A stretch of 64,000 nucleotides of DNA from Chelatococcus albus (GCF_030067675.1 NZ_JASJEV010000013.1:1-64000); one strand, 5' to 3'. Positions 45,880 through 56,471 are shown, counted from the first letter of the stretch. The notes: a model not told the origin generated them from the sequence alone. Program-made: numbers and translations.

Positions 45880-47328
45880 ATGCAGCTTCAGGATTCTTCG
45901 CTCCTTGTCGAGCGCTGCTACGTCGCGGGCGAATGGATCGGCGAGCCGGTCGACGCCGTGTACAACCCGGCCACGGGGGAGGTTCTGGCGCGCGTGCCGC
46001 GCTTCGGCGCGGCCGAGGCGACGCGCGCCGTCGAGGCGGCGGCCGCCGCCTTCACGCCCTGGGCCAGGAAGACTGCAAGGGAACGCGCCGCGGTCTTGCG
46101 CCGCTGGTACGAGCTGATCCTCGCCAACAAGGACGACATCGCCGTCATCATGACGAGCGAGCAGGGCAAGCCGCTCGCCGAGGCGCGCGGCGAGGTGGAA
46201 TACGCGGCCTCCTTCGTCGAGTTCTACGCCGAGGAGGCCAAGCGCATCTACGGCGAGACCATTCCGAGCCACCGCGCTGACGCGCGCATCATGGTCATCC
46301 GCCAGCCGATCGGCGTCGTCGCTGCCATCACGCCGTGGAACTTCCCGGCGGCGATGATCACGCGCAAGGTGGCGCCGGCGCTCGCCGCCGGCTGTACGGC
46401 GGTGGTCAAGCCCGCACCCGAGACGCCGCTCACCGCGCTGGCGCTCGCCGTGCTCGCCGAGCGGGCCGGTCTGCCGGCGGGCGCCTTCAACCTGATCACC
46501 GGCGATGCGCCGGCGATCGGCAAGGTCCTGACCGAGCATCCGGCGGTTCGCTTCGTCGGCTTCACCGGCTCGACGGAGGTCGGCAAGCTGCTGATGCGCC
46601 AGGCCGCCTCCACGGTGAAGAAGGTGGGGCTCGAGCTCGGTGGCAACGCACCCTTCATCGTCTTCGACGACGCCGACATCGACGCGGCGGTCGAAGGCGC
46701 CGTGCAGTCGAAGTTCCGCAACATGGGGCAGACCTGCGTCTGCGCCAACCGCATCTACGCCCAGGCCGGCATCTACGACGAGTTCGTCTCGAAGCTCGCC
46801 AAGAAGGTGATGGACCTCAAGGTCGGCAACGGCCTCGAGGTCGGCGTCGCCCAGGGGCCGCTGATCAACGCAGAGGCGGTGGAGAAGGTGGAGCGCCACA
46901 TCGCCGACGCCGTCGGCCAGGGGGCGAAGGTGGTGGTCGGCGGCAGGCGCCATGCCTTGGGTGGCACCTTTTTCGAGCCGACTGTCCTTGCCGGCGTGAC
47001 GACGAAGATGCTGGTGACGCAGGAGGAGACCTTCGGGCCGCTCGCCCCCGTCTACCGCTTCACCGACGAGGCGGATGCGATCGCCCAGGCCAATGCCACG
47101 CAATATGGCCTTGCCGCCTATTTCTACGCCCGGGACCTCGGCCGCGTGTTCCGCGTCGCCGAGGCCCTGGAATATGGCATGGTCGGCATCAATTCCGGCG
47201 TCATTTCCACCGAGCTTGCGCCCTTCGGCGGCGTGAAGGAGTCCGGCCTCGGCCGCGAAGGCTCCAGTCACGGCATCGAGGAGTTTGTCGAGCTCAAGTA
47301 TCTTCTTCTGGCGGGACTGGATCGTTGA
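45880..47328 (+). CDS. gabD: NAD(P)-dependent succinate-semialdehyde dehydrogenase
   Basis: A 482-residue aldehyde dehydrogenase. Conserved features are [20 protein letters not shown] (cofactor-binding), [12 protein letters not shown], the catalytic Glu in [16 protein letters not shown], the catalytic Cys in [12 protein letters not shown], and [13 protein letters not shown]. The overall pattern and length match GabD, which oxidises succinate semialdehyde to succinate in the GABA shunt. Close relatives act on glutarate semialdehyde. The last bases of the stop codon overlap the TTG start of rpiA, an odd metabolic partner. Confidence 0.9.
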   Translation: MQLQDSSLLVERCYVAGEWIGEPVDAVYNPATGEVLARVPRFGAAEATRAVEAAAAAFTPWARKTARERAAVLRRWYELILANKDDIAVIMTSEQGKPLAEARGEVEYAASFVEFYAEEAKRIYGETIPSHRADARIMVIRQPIGVVAAITPWNFPAAMITRKVAPALAAGCTAVVKPAPETPLTALALAVLAERAGLPAGAFNLITGDAPAIGKVLTEHPAVRFVGFTGSTEVGKLLMRQAASTVKKVGLELGGNAPFIVFDDADIDAAVEGAVQSKFRNMGQTCVCANRIYAQAGIYDEFVSKLAKKVMDLKVGNGLEVGVAQGPLINAEAVEKVERHIADAVGQGAKVVVGGRRHALGGTFFEPTVLAGVTTKMLVTQEETFGPLAPVYRFTDEADAIAQANATQYGLAAYFYARDLGRVFRVAEALEYGMVGINSGVISTELAPFGGVKESGLGREGSSHGIEEFVELKYLLLAGLDR

Positions 47329-48023
47329 CGGGCGAAGAACTGAAGCGCCGCGCGGCGGAGCGTGCGGTTTCCCTGGTTGCCGACGGCATGCGGCTCGGGC
47401 TCGGCACCGGCTCCACCGCCAGGCACTTCGTCGCCCTCCTGGGCGCGCGTGTGCGGGAGGGGCTCGACGTCGTCGCGGTGCCGACCTCGGAGGCGACGCG
47501 GGCTCAGGCCGAGGCCGAGGGCATCCGCCTCACGACCCTCGACGAGACGCCGGAGCTCGATCTCACCGTGGACGGCGCCGACGAGCTCGACGACCGCCTG
47601 CGCCTGATCAAGGGCGGCGGCGGCGCCCTCCTGCGCGAGAAGATCGTCGCTGCCGCAAGCCGGCGCATGGTCGTCATCGCCGACGGCTCGAAGCGCGTCG
47701 CCGTGCTGGGACGCTTCCCGCTGCCCATCGAGGTCGTGCCCTTCGGCCTCGGCGCCACGCGCCGGGCTGTCGCGGCCGCCGCCGAGCGCGCGGGATGCCG
47801 TGGCGCGCTGAGCCTGCGCAGCGCCCCCGACGGGGCCCCCTTCGTCACGGACGGCGGGCATTACATCCTCGACGGCGCCTTCGGGCGCATCGAGGATCCC
47901 GAGGCGCTGGCCGGCGCCCTCGCGACGGTGCCCGGCGTCGTCGACCATGGCCTTTTCCTGGGCCTCGCCACCGGCGCCGTCGTGGCGAGCGAGGAAGGCC
48001 TCGCCGAACTCGGCCGCCTCTGA
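47325..48023 (+). CDS. rpiA: ribose-5-phosphate isomerase A
   Basis: A cytoplasmic isomerase of 232 residues that interconverts ribose 5-phosphate and ribulose 5-phosphate. RpiA motifs are [17 protein letters not shown] (phosphate loop), [20 protein letters not shown] with the catalytic Asp, then [13 protein letters not shown], and [13 protein letters not shown]. No ATG fits. The TTG at 47325 overlaps the gabD stop (TTGA) and gives a normal-length N-terminus ([18 protein letters not shown]). Translation is therefore probably coupled to gabD. The DUF2059 gene follows after 38 bases. Confidence 0.92.
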   Translation: MTGEELKRRAAERAVSLVADGMRLGLGTGSTARHFVALLGARVREGLDVVAVPTSEATRAQAEAEGIRLTTLDETPELDLTVDGADELDDRLRLIKGGGGALLREKIVAAASRRMVVIADGSKRVAVLGRFPLPIEVVPFGLGATRRAVAAAAERAGCRGALSLRSAPDGAPFVTDGGHYILDGAFGRIEDPEALAGALATVPGVVDHGLFLGLATGAVVASEEGLAELGRL

Positions 48024-48061
48024 TAACTGCCACGCTCCGGACTTCCAGGGAGAACGCCCCG

Positions 48062-48565
48062 ATGAACCGCTTCCTCACCCGTGTCGCCGCCGCTTCGCTC
48101 GTTCTCGCGCTCGCGGGCGGCGCGGCCTCGGCGCAGACCGCCACGGCCACCGCGCCCTCGCATCTTCAGGCGGCGCGCGAGGTCGTGCTGGCCTCGGGCA
48201 TGTCGCGCTCCTTCGATGCCATGCTGCCGACCTTCGGCGACCAGGTCCGCCAGATCTACGTCACCCGGCCGGAGATCGCGGCCGATCTCAATGCCGTGCT
48301 CGACCAGCTCAAGCCCGAGCTCGAGAAGCAGAAGGACGAGATGGTGACGACCGCCGCGCGCGTCCTCGCCGGGCGCATGAACGAGGCCGAGCTCAAGGAG
48401 GTGGGCGCCTTCTTCAAGTCGCCGGCCGGGCAGCGCTACGTGTCGACCCAGCCGCAGGTGCTCGACGAGCTCTTCAACGAAATGCGTGACTGGGTGCAGA
48501 AGACGTCGGAGTTCGTCATCACCCGCGTGCGTGCCGAGATGAAGAAGAAGGGCCATGAGCTCTGA
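48062..48565 (+). CDS. DUF2059 exported protein
   Basis: A 167-residue periplasmic protein with signal peptide (MNRFLTRVAAASLVLALAGG, cleavage near ASA|QT). An all-helical DUF2059 domain follows, with the family text LNEAELKEVGAFFKSPAGQR-like (MNEAELKEVGAFFKSPAGQR) and YVSTQPQVLDELFNEMRDWV. The function of the family is unknown. It is found between rpiA and gor in many Hyphomicrobiales. Here a tctCBA block separates it from gor. Strong terminator at 48591. Confidence 0.85.
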   Translation: MNRFLTRVAAASLVLALAGGAASAQTATATAPSHLQAAREVVLASGMSRSFDAMLPTFGDQVRQIYVTRPEIAADLNAVLDQLKPELEKQKDEMVTTAARVLAGRMNEAELKEVGAFFKSPAGQRYVSTQPQVLDELFNEMRDWVQKTSEFVITRVRAEMKKKGHEL

Positions 48566-48590
48566 GGGCTCGCCCTGCCGGCCTGACCCG

Positions 48591-48628
48591 CAAGAAACCC
48601 GCCGCGGAAGACGGCGGGTTTCTTCTTG
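48591..48628. terminator. bidirectional intrinsic terminator between DUF2059 and tctA genes
   Basis: A 12-bp perfect stem (AGAAACCCGCCG with CGGCGGGTTTCT) plus outer CA/TG pairs closes a 7-base loop, CGGAAGA. The plus strand continues with TTTCTTCTTG and the minus strand with a matching TTTCTTG, so it serves both convergent genes. Confidence 0.85.
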
Positions 48629-48680
48629 CCTGTTCCTGACGTGCCTGTCGCCGCGCGGCCCGTGCAGGGCCTGACGAGCG

Positions 48681-50183
48681 TCAATCCTCCGCCGCCTTGA
48701 AGCGCTCGAGCCCCTTGAGGAAGTATGGCGCGACGAGCGCGATGAGCGCGATCACGAGGAGCGTCGCCGCAAGCGGGCTCTCGATCAGCACGGCGGGGTC
48801 GCCCAGGCTGATGGCGAGCGCCCGCCGGAGCTGGGTTTCCGCCATCGGGCCCAGGATGAGGCCGACGACCATCGGCGCGATCGGATAGTCGTAGCGCCGC
48901 ATCAGGAAGCCGAGGACGCCGAAGAGGGCGAGCATGATGAGCTCGACCGGCGAGGGGTTGGCCGCGATCGTGCCCACGGAGGCGAAGACGAGAATGCCTG
49001 CATAGAGCCAGGGCTGGGGAATGGCGAGGAGCCGCACCCACAGGCCGACGAGCGGCAGGTTGAGGACCACCAGCATCACGTTGGCGACGAAGAGACTCGC
49101 GATGAGGCCCCAGACGAGGTCCGGCTTCTCCGCGAAGAGGAGCGGTCCGGGATTGAGGCCGTATTGCTGGAAGCCGGCGAGCAGGATGGCCGCCGTCGCC
49201 GAGGTCGGCAGGCCGAGCGTGAGAAGCGGCATCAGCGTGCCTGCGGCGGAGGCGTTGTTCGCCGCCTCCGGGCCGGCGACGCCCTCGATGGCGCCCTTGC
49301 CGAACTCCTCGGGGTGCTTCGAGAGCTTCTTCTCGATCGTGTAGGACATGAAGGTCGGGATTTCCGCGCCGCCCGCCGGCAGCGCGCCGATGGGGAAGCC
49401 GAGGGCCGTGCCGCGCAGCCACGGCTTCCACGAGCGCTTCCAGTCCTCCTTCGTCATCCACAGCGACCCGCGCACCGGCTCGATCTCCTCCGGCGCGTAC
49501 TTGCGGCGGGAGGCGACGAAGAGCGCCTCGCCGACGGCGAAGAGCCCGACCGCGAGCGTCGTCACCTCCACGCCGTCGAGGAGCTCCGGCACGCCGAAGG
49601 TCAGGCGCGCCTGGCCCGTGAGCGCGTCGATGCCGACGAGCCCGAGCAGGAGGCCGAGGAAGAGGCTCGTGAGCCCTCGCAAGGGCGAGTCGCCGAAGGT
49701 GGCCGACACGGTGACGAAGGCGAGCACCATGAGGGCGAAATAGTCGGCGGGGCCGAACTGGACGGCGAGATCGACGAGGGCGGGGGCGAAGAAGGCGAGC
49801 CCGACCGTCGCCACCGTGCCCGCCACGAACGACCCGAGGGCGGCGGTGGCGAGCGCCGGGCCGCCGCGGCCGGCCTTGGCCATCTTGTTCCCCTCGAGCG
49901 CCGTGATCATCGAGGCGCTTTCGCCGGGCGTGTTGATGAGGATCGACGTGGTCGAGCCGCCGTACATGCCGCCGTAGTAGATGCCGGCGAACATGATGAG
50001 CGAACCCGTCGGGTCCATCTTGAAGGTGACGGGCAGGAGAAGGGCGACGGTGAGCGCCGGGCCGATGCCGGGCAGGACGCCGACGGCCGTGCCGAGAAAG
50101 ACGCCGACGAGGGCGAAGAGGAGCTTCGCCGGCTGCAGGGCGACGAGGAAGCCTTGGCCGAGGGCCGCGAGCTGATCCAGCAT
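48681..50183 (-). CDS. tctA: tripartite tricarboxylate transporter large permease TctA
   Basis: A 500-residue, roughly 12-helix permease of the TTT family. Signature segments: [60 protein letters not shown], and the C-terminal region ([20 protein letters not shown]). It imports tricarboxylates or other carboxylates with H+ or Na+ using TctC as binding protein. It follows tctB by 9 bases in the order tctC-tctB-tctA on the minus strand. No tctDE regulatory pair is present. Confidence 0.93.
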   Translation of the reverse strand: MLDQLAALGQGFLVALQPAKLLFALVGVFLGTAVGVLPGIGPALTVALLLPVTFKMDPTGSLIMFAGIYYGGMYGGSTTSILINTPGESASMITALEGNKMAKAGRGGPALATAALGSFVAGTVATVGLAFFAPALVDLAVQFGPADYFALMVLAFVTVSATFGDSPLRGLTSLFLGLLLGLVGIDALTGQARLTFGVPELLDGVEVTTLAVGLFAVGEALFVASRRKYAPEEIEPVRGSLWMTKEDWKRSWKPWLRGTALGFPIGALPAGGAEIPTFMSYTIEKKLSKHPEEFGKGAIEGVAGPEAANNASAAGTLMPLLTLGLPTSATAAILLAGFQQYGLNPGPLLFAEKPDLVWGLIASLFVANVMLVVLNLPLVGLWVRLLAIPQPWLYAGILVFASVGTIAANPSPVELIMLALFGVLGFLMRRYDYPIAPMVVGLILGPMAETQLRRALAISLGDPAVLIESPLAATLLVIALIALVAPYFLKGLERFKAAED

Positions 50184-50192
50184 GTCCGGTCC

Positions 50193-50672
50193 TCAGAACA
50201 GGTGCTCGAGCGGCCCCTGGGGCAGCGAGAGGGACAGAAGCCTGGTGAAGCCGAGATAGGCGATGAGGCCGAGCGCCGCGCCGATCCCGAGGTCGGTGAG
50301 GAAGGCCGCACGCCCGAAGGCGCGCGCCGTCAGCGCGAAGAGGAGCGTCACCGCGATGATGAAGCCGCCGCCGACCGAGATGACGCCGATGAGCGACAAC
50401 AGGCCGGCGAGGATGAGGCAAACGGCCATCGGATCGAAGGCTTCGGGCTTCGGGATGTCGCCGCGGAAGGCCGCGACGACCGTCGCGAGGCCGAGGATCG
50501 CAAGACCGGCGGCGACGACGTAGGAGGCGGCATTGGGGCCGATGCGCGCATAGCCCGGCCCCGCCGTCGCCGCGCTCGCCGACCAGGCGACGACGCCGGC
50601 GAGGGCCAAGAGACCGACGGCGATCAGCAGGGCGGCCCAGTCCGGCCGACGTCCGGGGTGCGCGTGTTCCAT
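50193..50672 (-). CDS. tctB: tripartite tricarboxylate transporter small subunit TctB
   Basis: A 159-residue membrane protein with four predicted helices: WAALLIAVGLLALAGVVAWS, ASYVVAAGLAILGLATVVAA, AVCLILAGLLSLIGVISVGG and FLTDLGIGAALGLIAYLGFT. TctB sequences are poorly conserved, but the helix layout, the GPGYARIGPNAASY segment and the position between tctC and tctA make the call safe. It assists the large permease. Confidence 0.85.
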   Translation of the reverse strand: MEHAHPGRRPDWAALLIAVGLLALAGVVAWSASAATAGPGYARIGPNAASYVVAAGLAILGLATVVAAFRGDIPKPEAFDPMAVCLILAGLLSLIGVISVGGGFIIAVTLLFALTARAFGRAAFLTDLGIGAALGLIAYLGFTRLLSLSLPQGPLEHLF

Positions 50673-50865
50673 GTTCGGTGCTCCCGCGGCAGGGCGTGAA
50701 GCCAGCCGTTCCGGCCGAAACCGGGGATCCGGCTCGCCGAGATCGCGCCGGCCGATGCGAGTGTATGACAGATCGGAGATCCCACCCAGCCGCGGTCGAG
50801 CGGCGGGTCGTTCACGCGGATCGGTGGGAGAAGGGGGCTGCGGTGCCGCCGCAGCCCCCGGGGCC

Positions 50866-51834
50866 TCACTTGGCGAGGCCGATCGACTTCAGCACGTCGC
50901 CGACGCGCGTCTGCTCGTTCTTCAGGAAGGTCGCGAAGGCGTCGCCGGCCATATAGGCGTCGTCCCAGCCCTTGGCCTTCAGCGTTTCCTGCCACTGGGG
51001 CGACTTGACCATCTTGTCGATGGCCTCGATGAGGGCCTTCTTCTGGTCCGCCGTGATGCCGGGCGGGGCGACGACCGAGCGCCAGTTGACGATCTCGAGC
51101 GCGATGCCCTGCTCCTTCAGGGTCGGGCCGTCGACGTTGGGCGCACGCTTGTCCGAGGCGATGCCGATGAGGCGCAGCTTGCCGGCCTTGATCTGGCCCT
51201 CGAACTCGCCGTAACCGGACACGCCGGCCGTCACCTTGCCGCCGAGGATTGCCGCCAGCGCCTCTCCGCCGCCGGAGAAGGGGATGTAGTTGATCTTGGT
51301 GGGGTCGACGCCGACGGCCTGGGCGAAGAGGCCGACCATGATGTGGTCGGTGCCCCCGGCCGAACCGCCGGCCCAGGTCACCTTGGCCGGGTCGGCCTTC
51401 AGGGCGGCGGCGAGATCCTTCGCATCCTTGATCGGCGAGTTCGCCGGCACGACGATCGCCTGATTCTCGCCCGTGAGCCGCGCGATGGGCGTAACCTGTT
51501 CGAGCGTCACCGGCGACTTGTTCGTGATGATGGCGCCCACCATCACGAAGCCGTTGACCATGAGCTGCGAGCCGTCGCCCTTCGCGCCGGTCACGAACTG
51601 CGCGAGGCCCACCGTGCCGCCGGCACCCGGAACGTTGGTGACCTGCACGCTCTTGGCCGCGCCCGCCTGCGTCAGCGCGGCCTGCATGGCGCGGGCCGTC
51701 TGGTCCCAGCCGCCGCCAGGCGCCGCGGGAGCCATGATCTTCAGTTCCATCTGCGCGAAGGCTGCCGTCGCGAAGCCGACGGCGGCAACCGTGGCCACGA
51801 GGCCGCGCGCCAGGGTCCTACCAAAGGCTGTCAT
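50866..51834 (-). CDS. tctC: tripartite tricarboxylate transporter binding protein TctC (Bug family)
   Basis: A 322-residue periplasmic binding protein with signal [20 protein letters not shown] (cleavage near AFA|QM). Family features are [39 protein letters not shown], and the ligand-binding loop [20 protein letters not shown]. Bug-type proteins bind citrate, nicotinate, glutamate or other carboxylates. The GGGWDQTAR loop is typical of tricarboxylate/propionate-type members. I chose the ATG at 51834, where the signal peptide begins. tctB lies 193 bases downstream, a wide gap for an operon. Confidence 0.9.
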   Translation of the reverse strand: MTAFGRTLARGLVATVAAVGFATAAFAQMELKIMAPAAPGGGWDQTARAMQAALTQAGAAKSVQVTNVPGAGGTVGLAQFVTGAKGDGSQLMVNGFVMVGAIITNKSPVTLEQVTPIARLTGENQAIVVPANSPIKDAKDLAAALKADPAKVTWAGGSAGGTDHIMVGLFAQAVGVDPTKINYIPFSGGGEALAAILGGKVTAGVSGYGEFEGQIKAGKLRLIGIASDKRAPNVDGPTLKEQGIALEIVNWRSVVAPPGITADQKKALIEAIDKMVKSPQWQETLKAKGWDDAYMAGDAFATFLKNEQTRVGDVLKSIGLAK

Positions 51835-52216
51835 CCGATCCTCCCGATTTCCCCGGCCTGCCCATGTGGTTATTGCGGGGGCGCAAAACCTATCGGCGGC
51901 CTTCCCGGCTCTCAAGTTCATCGCACTAAACACTTTATTGACATATTTCGTCCGGCCGCCAGTCATCTCTGCGGTGGAGCCTGTCCAGACCCAGCCTGGG
52001 GAGCGGGGGCGGCGCCGTTCCCCGGTATCGGCCTGCGCGGCCCGAGGAGCGAATGCGGAGGAGGAGGGCGGACATCGGAGGCGAGCGATGGCGGGCATGC
52101 GCCGACCGCCGGGGATGCGCGCCGTGTGCTGGCGCACGTGCCGCAACCCGGCTACTCACCATGTCTCTTGAAGCATGGTCGGGCGCGATGGCCGGGCGTC
52201 GGTGAAAGGGAGAATC
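51835..52216. other. divergent intergenic region between tctC and gor
   Basis: A 382-base region with an unusually AT-rich core at 51925-51955. On the plus strand it contains a perfect TTGACA (51937-51942). On the minus strand TTGAGA, then about 17 bases and TAGGTT, may be the tctC promoter. An open frame extends from tctC through this region but lacks conserved sequence. Nothing else is recognised. Confidence 0.4.
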
Positions 52217-53581
52217 ATGAGCGATTTCGACGTCGATCTCTTCGTCATCGGGGGCGGTTCGGGCGGCGTGCGCGCGGCGCGCATCGCGGCCGGCCACGGG
52301 GCGAAGGTGATGATCGCCGAGGAGTACCGCTTCGGCGGCACCTGCGTGATCCGCGGCTGCGTGCCGAAGAAGCTCTTCGTCTACGCGAGCCGCTTCACCG
52401 ACGAATTCGAGGACGCCGCCGGCTACGGCTGGAGCCTCGCCAAGGCCTCGTTCGACTGGCCGACGCTCGTCAGGAACAAGGACGCGGAAATCGCTCGCCT
52501 GGAGCGCATCTACCGGACCAATCTGGAGCGGGCCGGCGTCGAACTGGTCGACAGCCGCGCCGTGATCGAGGATCCGCACACCGTGCGCCTGCTGAAGACG
52601 GGCGCGCGCGTGCGGGCGCGCACGATCCTCGTCGCCACCGGTGGCTATCCGGTGAAGGAGCCGGCCATTCCCGGCGTGGACCTTGCCATCACCTCGAACG
52701 AGGCGTTCCACCTGGAGGAGCTGCCCAGGCGCATCATCGTCGTCGGCGCGGGCTACATCGCGGTGGAATTCGCCGGCATCTTCGCCGGCCTCGGTGTCCA
52801 GACGACGCTCGTCCACCGGGGCGACAAGCTCCTGAGGGGCTTCGACGAGGACCTGCGCGAGGGCCTTACGGAGGCCTACGCCAGGCGCGGCATCAAGCTC
52901 GCCCTGTCGCGCACGATCACGCGCATCGACCGGGGCGGGGAAGAACTCGTCGCGACGCTCGATGACGGCTCGCGGCTCGCCGCCGACCAGATCATGATCG
53001 CCACCGGCCGCCGGCCGAACACCGCGAACCTGGGGCTGGAGGCGGCCGGCGTCCGGATGAACGGCAACGGCGCCGTCTTCGTCGATGGCGCTTCCCGCTC
53101 GAGCGTGCCGTCGATCTACGCGGTCGGCGACGTGACCGATCGGGTCAACCTCACGCCCGTCGCCATTCGCGAGGGACATGCCTTTGCCGATTCCCTGTTC
53201 GGCGGCCGGCCGACGAGCGTCGACCACTCCCTCATCCCGACGGCCGTGTTCTCCACGCCCGAGATCGGCACTGTCGGCCTGACGGAAAGCGAGGCGCGGG
53301 AGCGCTGCGACGTCGTCGTCTATCGCTCCGCCTTCCGCACCATGAAGGCCACACTCTCCGGCCGCGACGAGCGGATGATGATGAAGATCCTCGTCGACGG
53401 CGCGAGCGACAAGGTGGTGGGCGTGCACATCCTAGGCGAGGGCGCGGCCGAGATGATCCAGCTCGTCGGCATCGCGGTGACCATGGGTGCGACCAAGGCG
53501 GACTTCGACCGCACCATGGCGCTGCACCCGACGGCGGCGGAAGAGCTCGTCACCATGCGCACGCCGCTCCCGCGCGCCTGA
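52217..53581 (+). CDS. gor: glutathione-disulfide reductase
   Basis: A 454-residue homodimeric FAD enzyme that reduces glutathione disulfide with NADPH. FAD motif DVDLFVIGGGSGGVRAARIA. The redox-active disulfide lies in FGGTCVIRGCVPKKLFVYAS (Cys43, Cys48). The NADPH domain has VVGAGYIAVEFAGIFAGLG, and the C-terminal dimer segment with the active-site His-Glu pair is LHPTAAEELVTMR. I chose the ATG at 52217 because it begins right before the FAD motif. It serves the GST-rich metabolism of the organism. Usually near rpiA and DUF2059, here separated from them by tctCBA. Confidence 0.94.
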   Translation: MSDFDVDLFVIGGGSGGVRAARIAAGHGAKVMIAEEYRFGGTCVIRGCVPKKLFVYASRFTDEFEDAAGYGWSLAKASFDWPTLVRNKDAEIARLERIYRTNLERAGVELVDSRAVIEDPHTVRLLKTGARVRARTILVATGGYPVKEPAIPGVDLAITSNEAFHLEELPRRIIVVGAGYIAVEFAGIFAGLGVQTTLVHRGDKLLRGFDEDLREGLTEAYARRGIKLALSRTITRIDRGGEELVATLDDGSRLAADQIMIATGRRPNTANLGLEAAGVRMNGNGAVFVDGASRSSVPSIYAVGDVTDRVNLTPVAIREGHAFADSLFGGRPTSVDHSLIPTAVFSTPEIGTVGLTESEARERCDVVVYRSAFRTMKATLSGRDERMMMKILVDGASDKVVGVHILGEGAAEMIQLVGIAVTMGATKADFDRTMALHPTAAEELVTMRTPLPRA

Positions 53582-53598
53582 CGCATGAGCGGGTCGGT

Positions 53599-54801
53599 TC
53601 AGGGCACGGGGTGGTGGGCCGCCGTTCCCGGCGGCTCCTCGCGTTCGAGGCGCAGGTCCGGCGCCGCGCGCTCGAACATGCGCCACAGCACGAAGCCGGC
53701 GAGCACCGCGTGGATGGCGGCATTGTGCACGAAGAGCATGCGGTCGCCGAAGCTCGTCATCAGGAACGACGCGAGGGACGGGCCGACGACAGCGCCGATG
53801 CAATAGAGGAAGAGCAGGGTGCTCGACAGGTGCACGGCCCCTTCCTGCGCCTGCCGGTCGTTGGCATGGGCCGAGATCAGCGGATAGACGACCGATGTGA
53901 AGAGGCCTAGCGCGAAGGCGAGCCCGTAGAGGAGCGTCGGCGGTCCCTTGCCGGCGACGACGAGGGCGATCTCCACCGCCATCGCAAGCGCCGAGACCGT
54001 CATGATGACGATGCGCCGGTCCACCACGTCGGACAGGCGGCCGATGGGATAGGGGCCCGTGGCCGAGCCGACGATCATTGCCGTCATGAAGCTGGCGACG
54101 ACCGTCGCCCCGAGCGACATGCGCTCCACATAGGCCGGGGCGAGCGACCAGAAGGCGCCGTTGGCGAAGCCCACGAGCAGGATGCCCACGGCGCCGATCG
54201 GGCTCGTGCGGAAGAGGCCGAGGATGTCGAGCCGGCCCTTGGCCGGGAGGGGCGGTGCCTCGGCCCGCGTCATGGCGAGCGGCACGAGCGCGAACATGAG
54301 GAAGGCGGCGGCGCCGGAGAAGAGCGTGAAGGAGCGGGGGCTGTCGAGCCGCAGGAGCTGCTGGCCGCTGGCCGAGCCCGAGAAGTTGACGATGTTGTAG
54401 AGGCCGAGCATGCGCCCGCGGTTGCCGTCGTCGGCCTTGGCGTTGATCCACGCCTCCACGATCGCGTAGAGCCCGGCGAAACAGAAGCCGATCAGCCCGC
54501 GCAGCACCATCCAGACGACGGGCGACACGAAGATGGCGAAGCCGAGGCAGGCGACGGCGGCAACCGCCGCGAGCGCCGAGAAGGCGCGGATATGCCCGGC
54601 CCGGCGCACGATCGCCGGCGTCACCCAGGTGCCGATGAGCATGCCGGAGAAATAGACGGAGCCGATCGCGCCGATATCCGTCGGGGAGAAGCCCTCCTGC
54701 GTGCCGCGCAGGGGCACCAGGGTCGTCAGGAGGCCATTGCCGGCGATGAGAATGAATACGGCGACGAGAACCGGAACGACGGCGAGGAGGGGGGCAGGCA
54801 C
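53599..54801 (-). CDS. MFS transporter (YcaD-like)
   Basis: A 400-residue, 12-helix major facilitator. Notable segments: ILIAGNGLLTTLVPLRGTQE in helix 1, SVYFSGMLIGTWVTPAIVRR, and GLYAIVEAWINAKADDGNRG then GRMLGLYNIVN. The ESWLN-like (EAWIN) and GR-LGLY text is that of the YcaD/UMF2-type family of uncertain substrate. The start is GTG. It is tail-to-tail with gor (17 bases between stops) and divergent from the DAHP synthase gene. Confidence 0.83.
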   Translation of the reverse strand: MPAPLLAVVPVLVAVFILIAGNGLLTTLVPLRGTQEGFSPTDIGAIGSVYFSGMLIGTWVTPAIVRRAGHIRAFSALAAVAAVACLGFAIFVSPVVWMVLRGLIGFCFAGLYAIVEAWINAKADDGNRGRMLGLYNIVNFSGSASGQQLLRLDSPRSFTLFSGAAAFLMFALVPLAMTRAEAPPLPAKGRLDILGLFRTSPIGAVGILLVGFANGAFWSLAPAYVERMSLGATVVASFMTAMIVGSATGPYPIGRLSDVVDRRIVIMTVSALAMAVEIALVVAGKGPPTLLYGLAFALGLFTSVVYPLISAHANDRQAQEGAVHLSSTLLFLYCIGAVVGPSLASFLMTSFGDRMLFVHNAAIHAVLAGFVLWRMFERAAPDLRLEREEPPGTAAHHPVP

Positions 54802-55063
54802 GATGAGCCTCTGACAGGAGGGGAGCGACGCGGGACGGCTGTGCCTCGATGCGGAGACTTTGCGGCAGGACTGCGTTTCACTGCTAGCGCCGCCACGGCG
54901 GGACTGCCATGCATTTCCGGCGAGGGCGCGCCCCGCCCGTGTGGTCGCCCGGCCGCAACGATGACGCAGTCGCCTGTACTGCCGACTTCGTGTATAAGCG
55001 CGGCCTTTCTGGCGCTACGATGATGGGGTTGCAGCAGACGTGATCCCGGCGGGAGTTAGAACC

Positions 55064-56446
55064 ATGACCGAGCGGTGGACGCCGTCGAGCTGGAGAACGA
55101 AACCGATCCAGCAGGTTCCGGTCTATCCGGATCCCGAGGCATTGCAGGCTGTTGAGGAGCAGCTCGCCGGCTTTCCCCCGCTCGTCTTTGCAGGCGAGGC
55201 GCGCAAGCTGAAGAAGGCGCTTGCCAAGGTCGCGGCCGGCGAGGCTTTCCTGCTGCAGGGCGGCGACTGCGCCGAGAGCTTCGCCGAGCACTCCGCCGAC
55301 AACATCCGCGATTTCTTCCGCCTGTTCCTGCAGATGGCGGTGGTGCTCACCTTCGCCGGCGCCTCGCCCGTGGTGAAGGTGGGCCGCATCGCAGGCCAGT
55401 TCGCCAAGCCCCGCTCGGCTCCCACCGAGAAGATCGGCGACGTGGAGCTGCCGAGCTACCGCGGCGACGTCATCAACGGCATCGAGTTCACGAGCGAGGC
55501 GCGCACGCCCGATCCGCGCCGGCAGCTCATGGTCTACCGCCAGGCTGCGGCGACGCTGAACCTCCTGCGCGCCTTCGCCCAGGGCGGCTACGCCAACCTC
55601 GACAACGCCCACCGCTGGATGCTCGGCTTCGTCAAGGACAGCCCGCAGTCCGGCCGCTATCAGGAACTCGCCGACCGCATCACCGAGGCGCTCGACTTCA
55701 TGCGCGCCATCGGCGTCGACCCCGAGACGCATCCCGAGATGCGCACGACGGACTTCTACACGAGTCACGAGGCGCTGCTCCTCGGCTACGAGCAGGCAAT
55801 GACGCGCGTCGACTCGACCTCGGGCGACTGGTACGCGACCTCCGGCCACATGATCTGGATCGGCGATCGCACGCGCCAGCTCGACCACGCCCATGTCGAG
55901 TACTTCCGCGGCATCAGGAATCCCATTGGCCTGAAATGCGGCCCCTCGCTGAAGCCGGACGAGCTTCTCAAGCTCATCGACGTGCTCAATCCGGAGAATG
56001 AGCCGGGGCGTCTGACCCTCATCGGCCGCTTCGGCGCCGACAAGGTCTTCGAGCACCTGCCGGCCCTCGTGCGCGCGGTGAAGGCGGAAGGACGCACCGT
56101 CGTCTGGTCGTGCGATCCCATGCACGGCAACACGGTCAAGGCCGCGAGCGGCTACAAGACACGTCCCTTCGACCTCATCCTGCAGGAGGTGAAGAACTTC
56201 TTCGCGGTGCATCAGGCAGAGGGCACCTACGCCGGCGGCATCCACCTCGAGATGACCGGCAAGAACGTGACCGAATGCACGGGTGGCGCCCGGGCCATCA
56301 CCGACGCCGAGCTGCAGGACCGCTACCATACCCACTGCGATCCGCGCCTCAACGCCGAGCAGGCGCTGGAGCTCGCCTTCCTCGTGGCCGAGCTGCTCAA
56401 GGCCGAGCGCGCCGGCAAGCCGCGCCAGGCCGAGGCCGCCGAATGA
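55064..56446 (+). CDS. aroG: class II 3-deoxy-7-phosphoheptulonate synthase
   Basis: A cytoplasmic enzyme that condenses phosphoenolpyruvate and erythrose 4-phosphate, the first step of the shikimate pathway. The 460-residue length and motifs are those of class II (plant-type) enzymes: [20 protein letters not shown] (metal-binding Cys), [48 protein letters not shown], and [18 protein letters not shown]. The ATG at 55064 follows GGGAGTTAGAACC; a GTG at 55040 is a weaker alternative. Symbols aroF/aroG/aroH are used interchangeably for this class. Terminator at 56472. Confidence 0.93.
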   Translation: MTERWTPSSWRTKPIQQVPVYPDPEALQAVEEQLAGFPPLVFAGEARKLKKALAKVAAGEAFLLQGGDCAESFAEHSADNIRDFFRLFLQMAVVLTFAGASPVVKVGRIAGQFAKPRSAPTEKIGDVELPSYRGDVINGIEFTSEARTPDPRRQLMVYRQAAATLNLLRAFAQGGYANLDNAHRWMLGFVKDSPQSGRYQELADRITEALDFMRAIGVDPETHPEMRTTDFYTSHEALLLGYEQAMTRVDSTSGDWYATSGHMIWIGDRTRQLDHAHVEYFRGIRNPIGLKCGPSLKPDELLKLIDVLNPENEPGRLTLIGRFGADKVFEHLPALVRAVKAEGRTVVWSCDPMHGNTVKAASGYKTRPFDLILQEVKNFFAVHQAEGTYAGGIHLEMTGKNVTECTGGARAITDAELQDRYHTHCDPRLNAEQALELAFLVAELLKAERAGKPRQAEAAE

Positions 56447-56471
56447 CGGCTGCTCGCCGCGGATGAGCATC

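Noticed and set aside
50866-52146. N-terminal extension of tctC up to 52146
   Set aside because: The extra 100 codons encode Arg/Pro/Gly-rich text with no conservation, and the signal peptide begins at the ATG at 51834.
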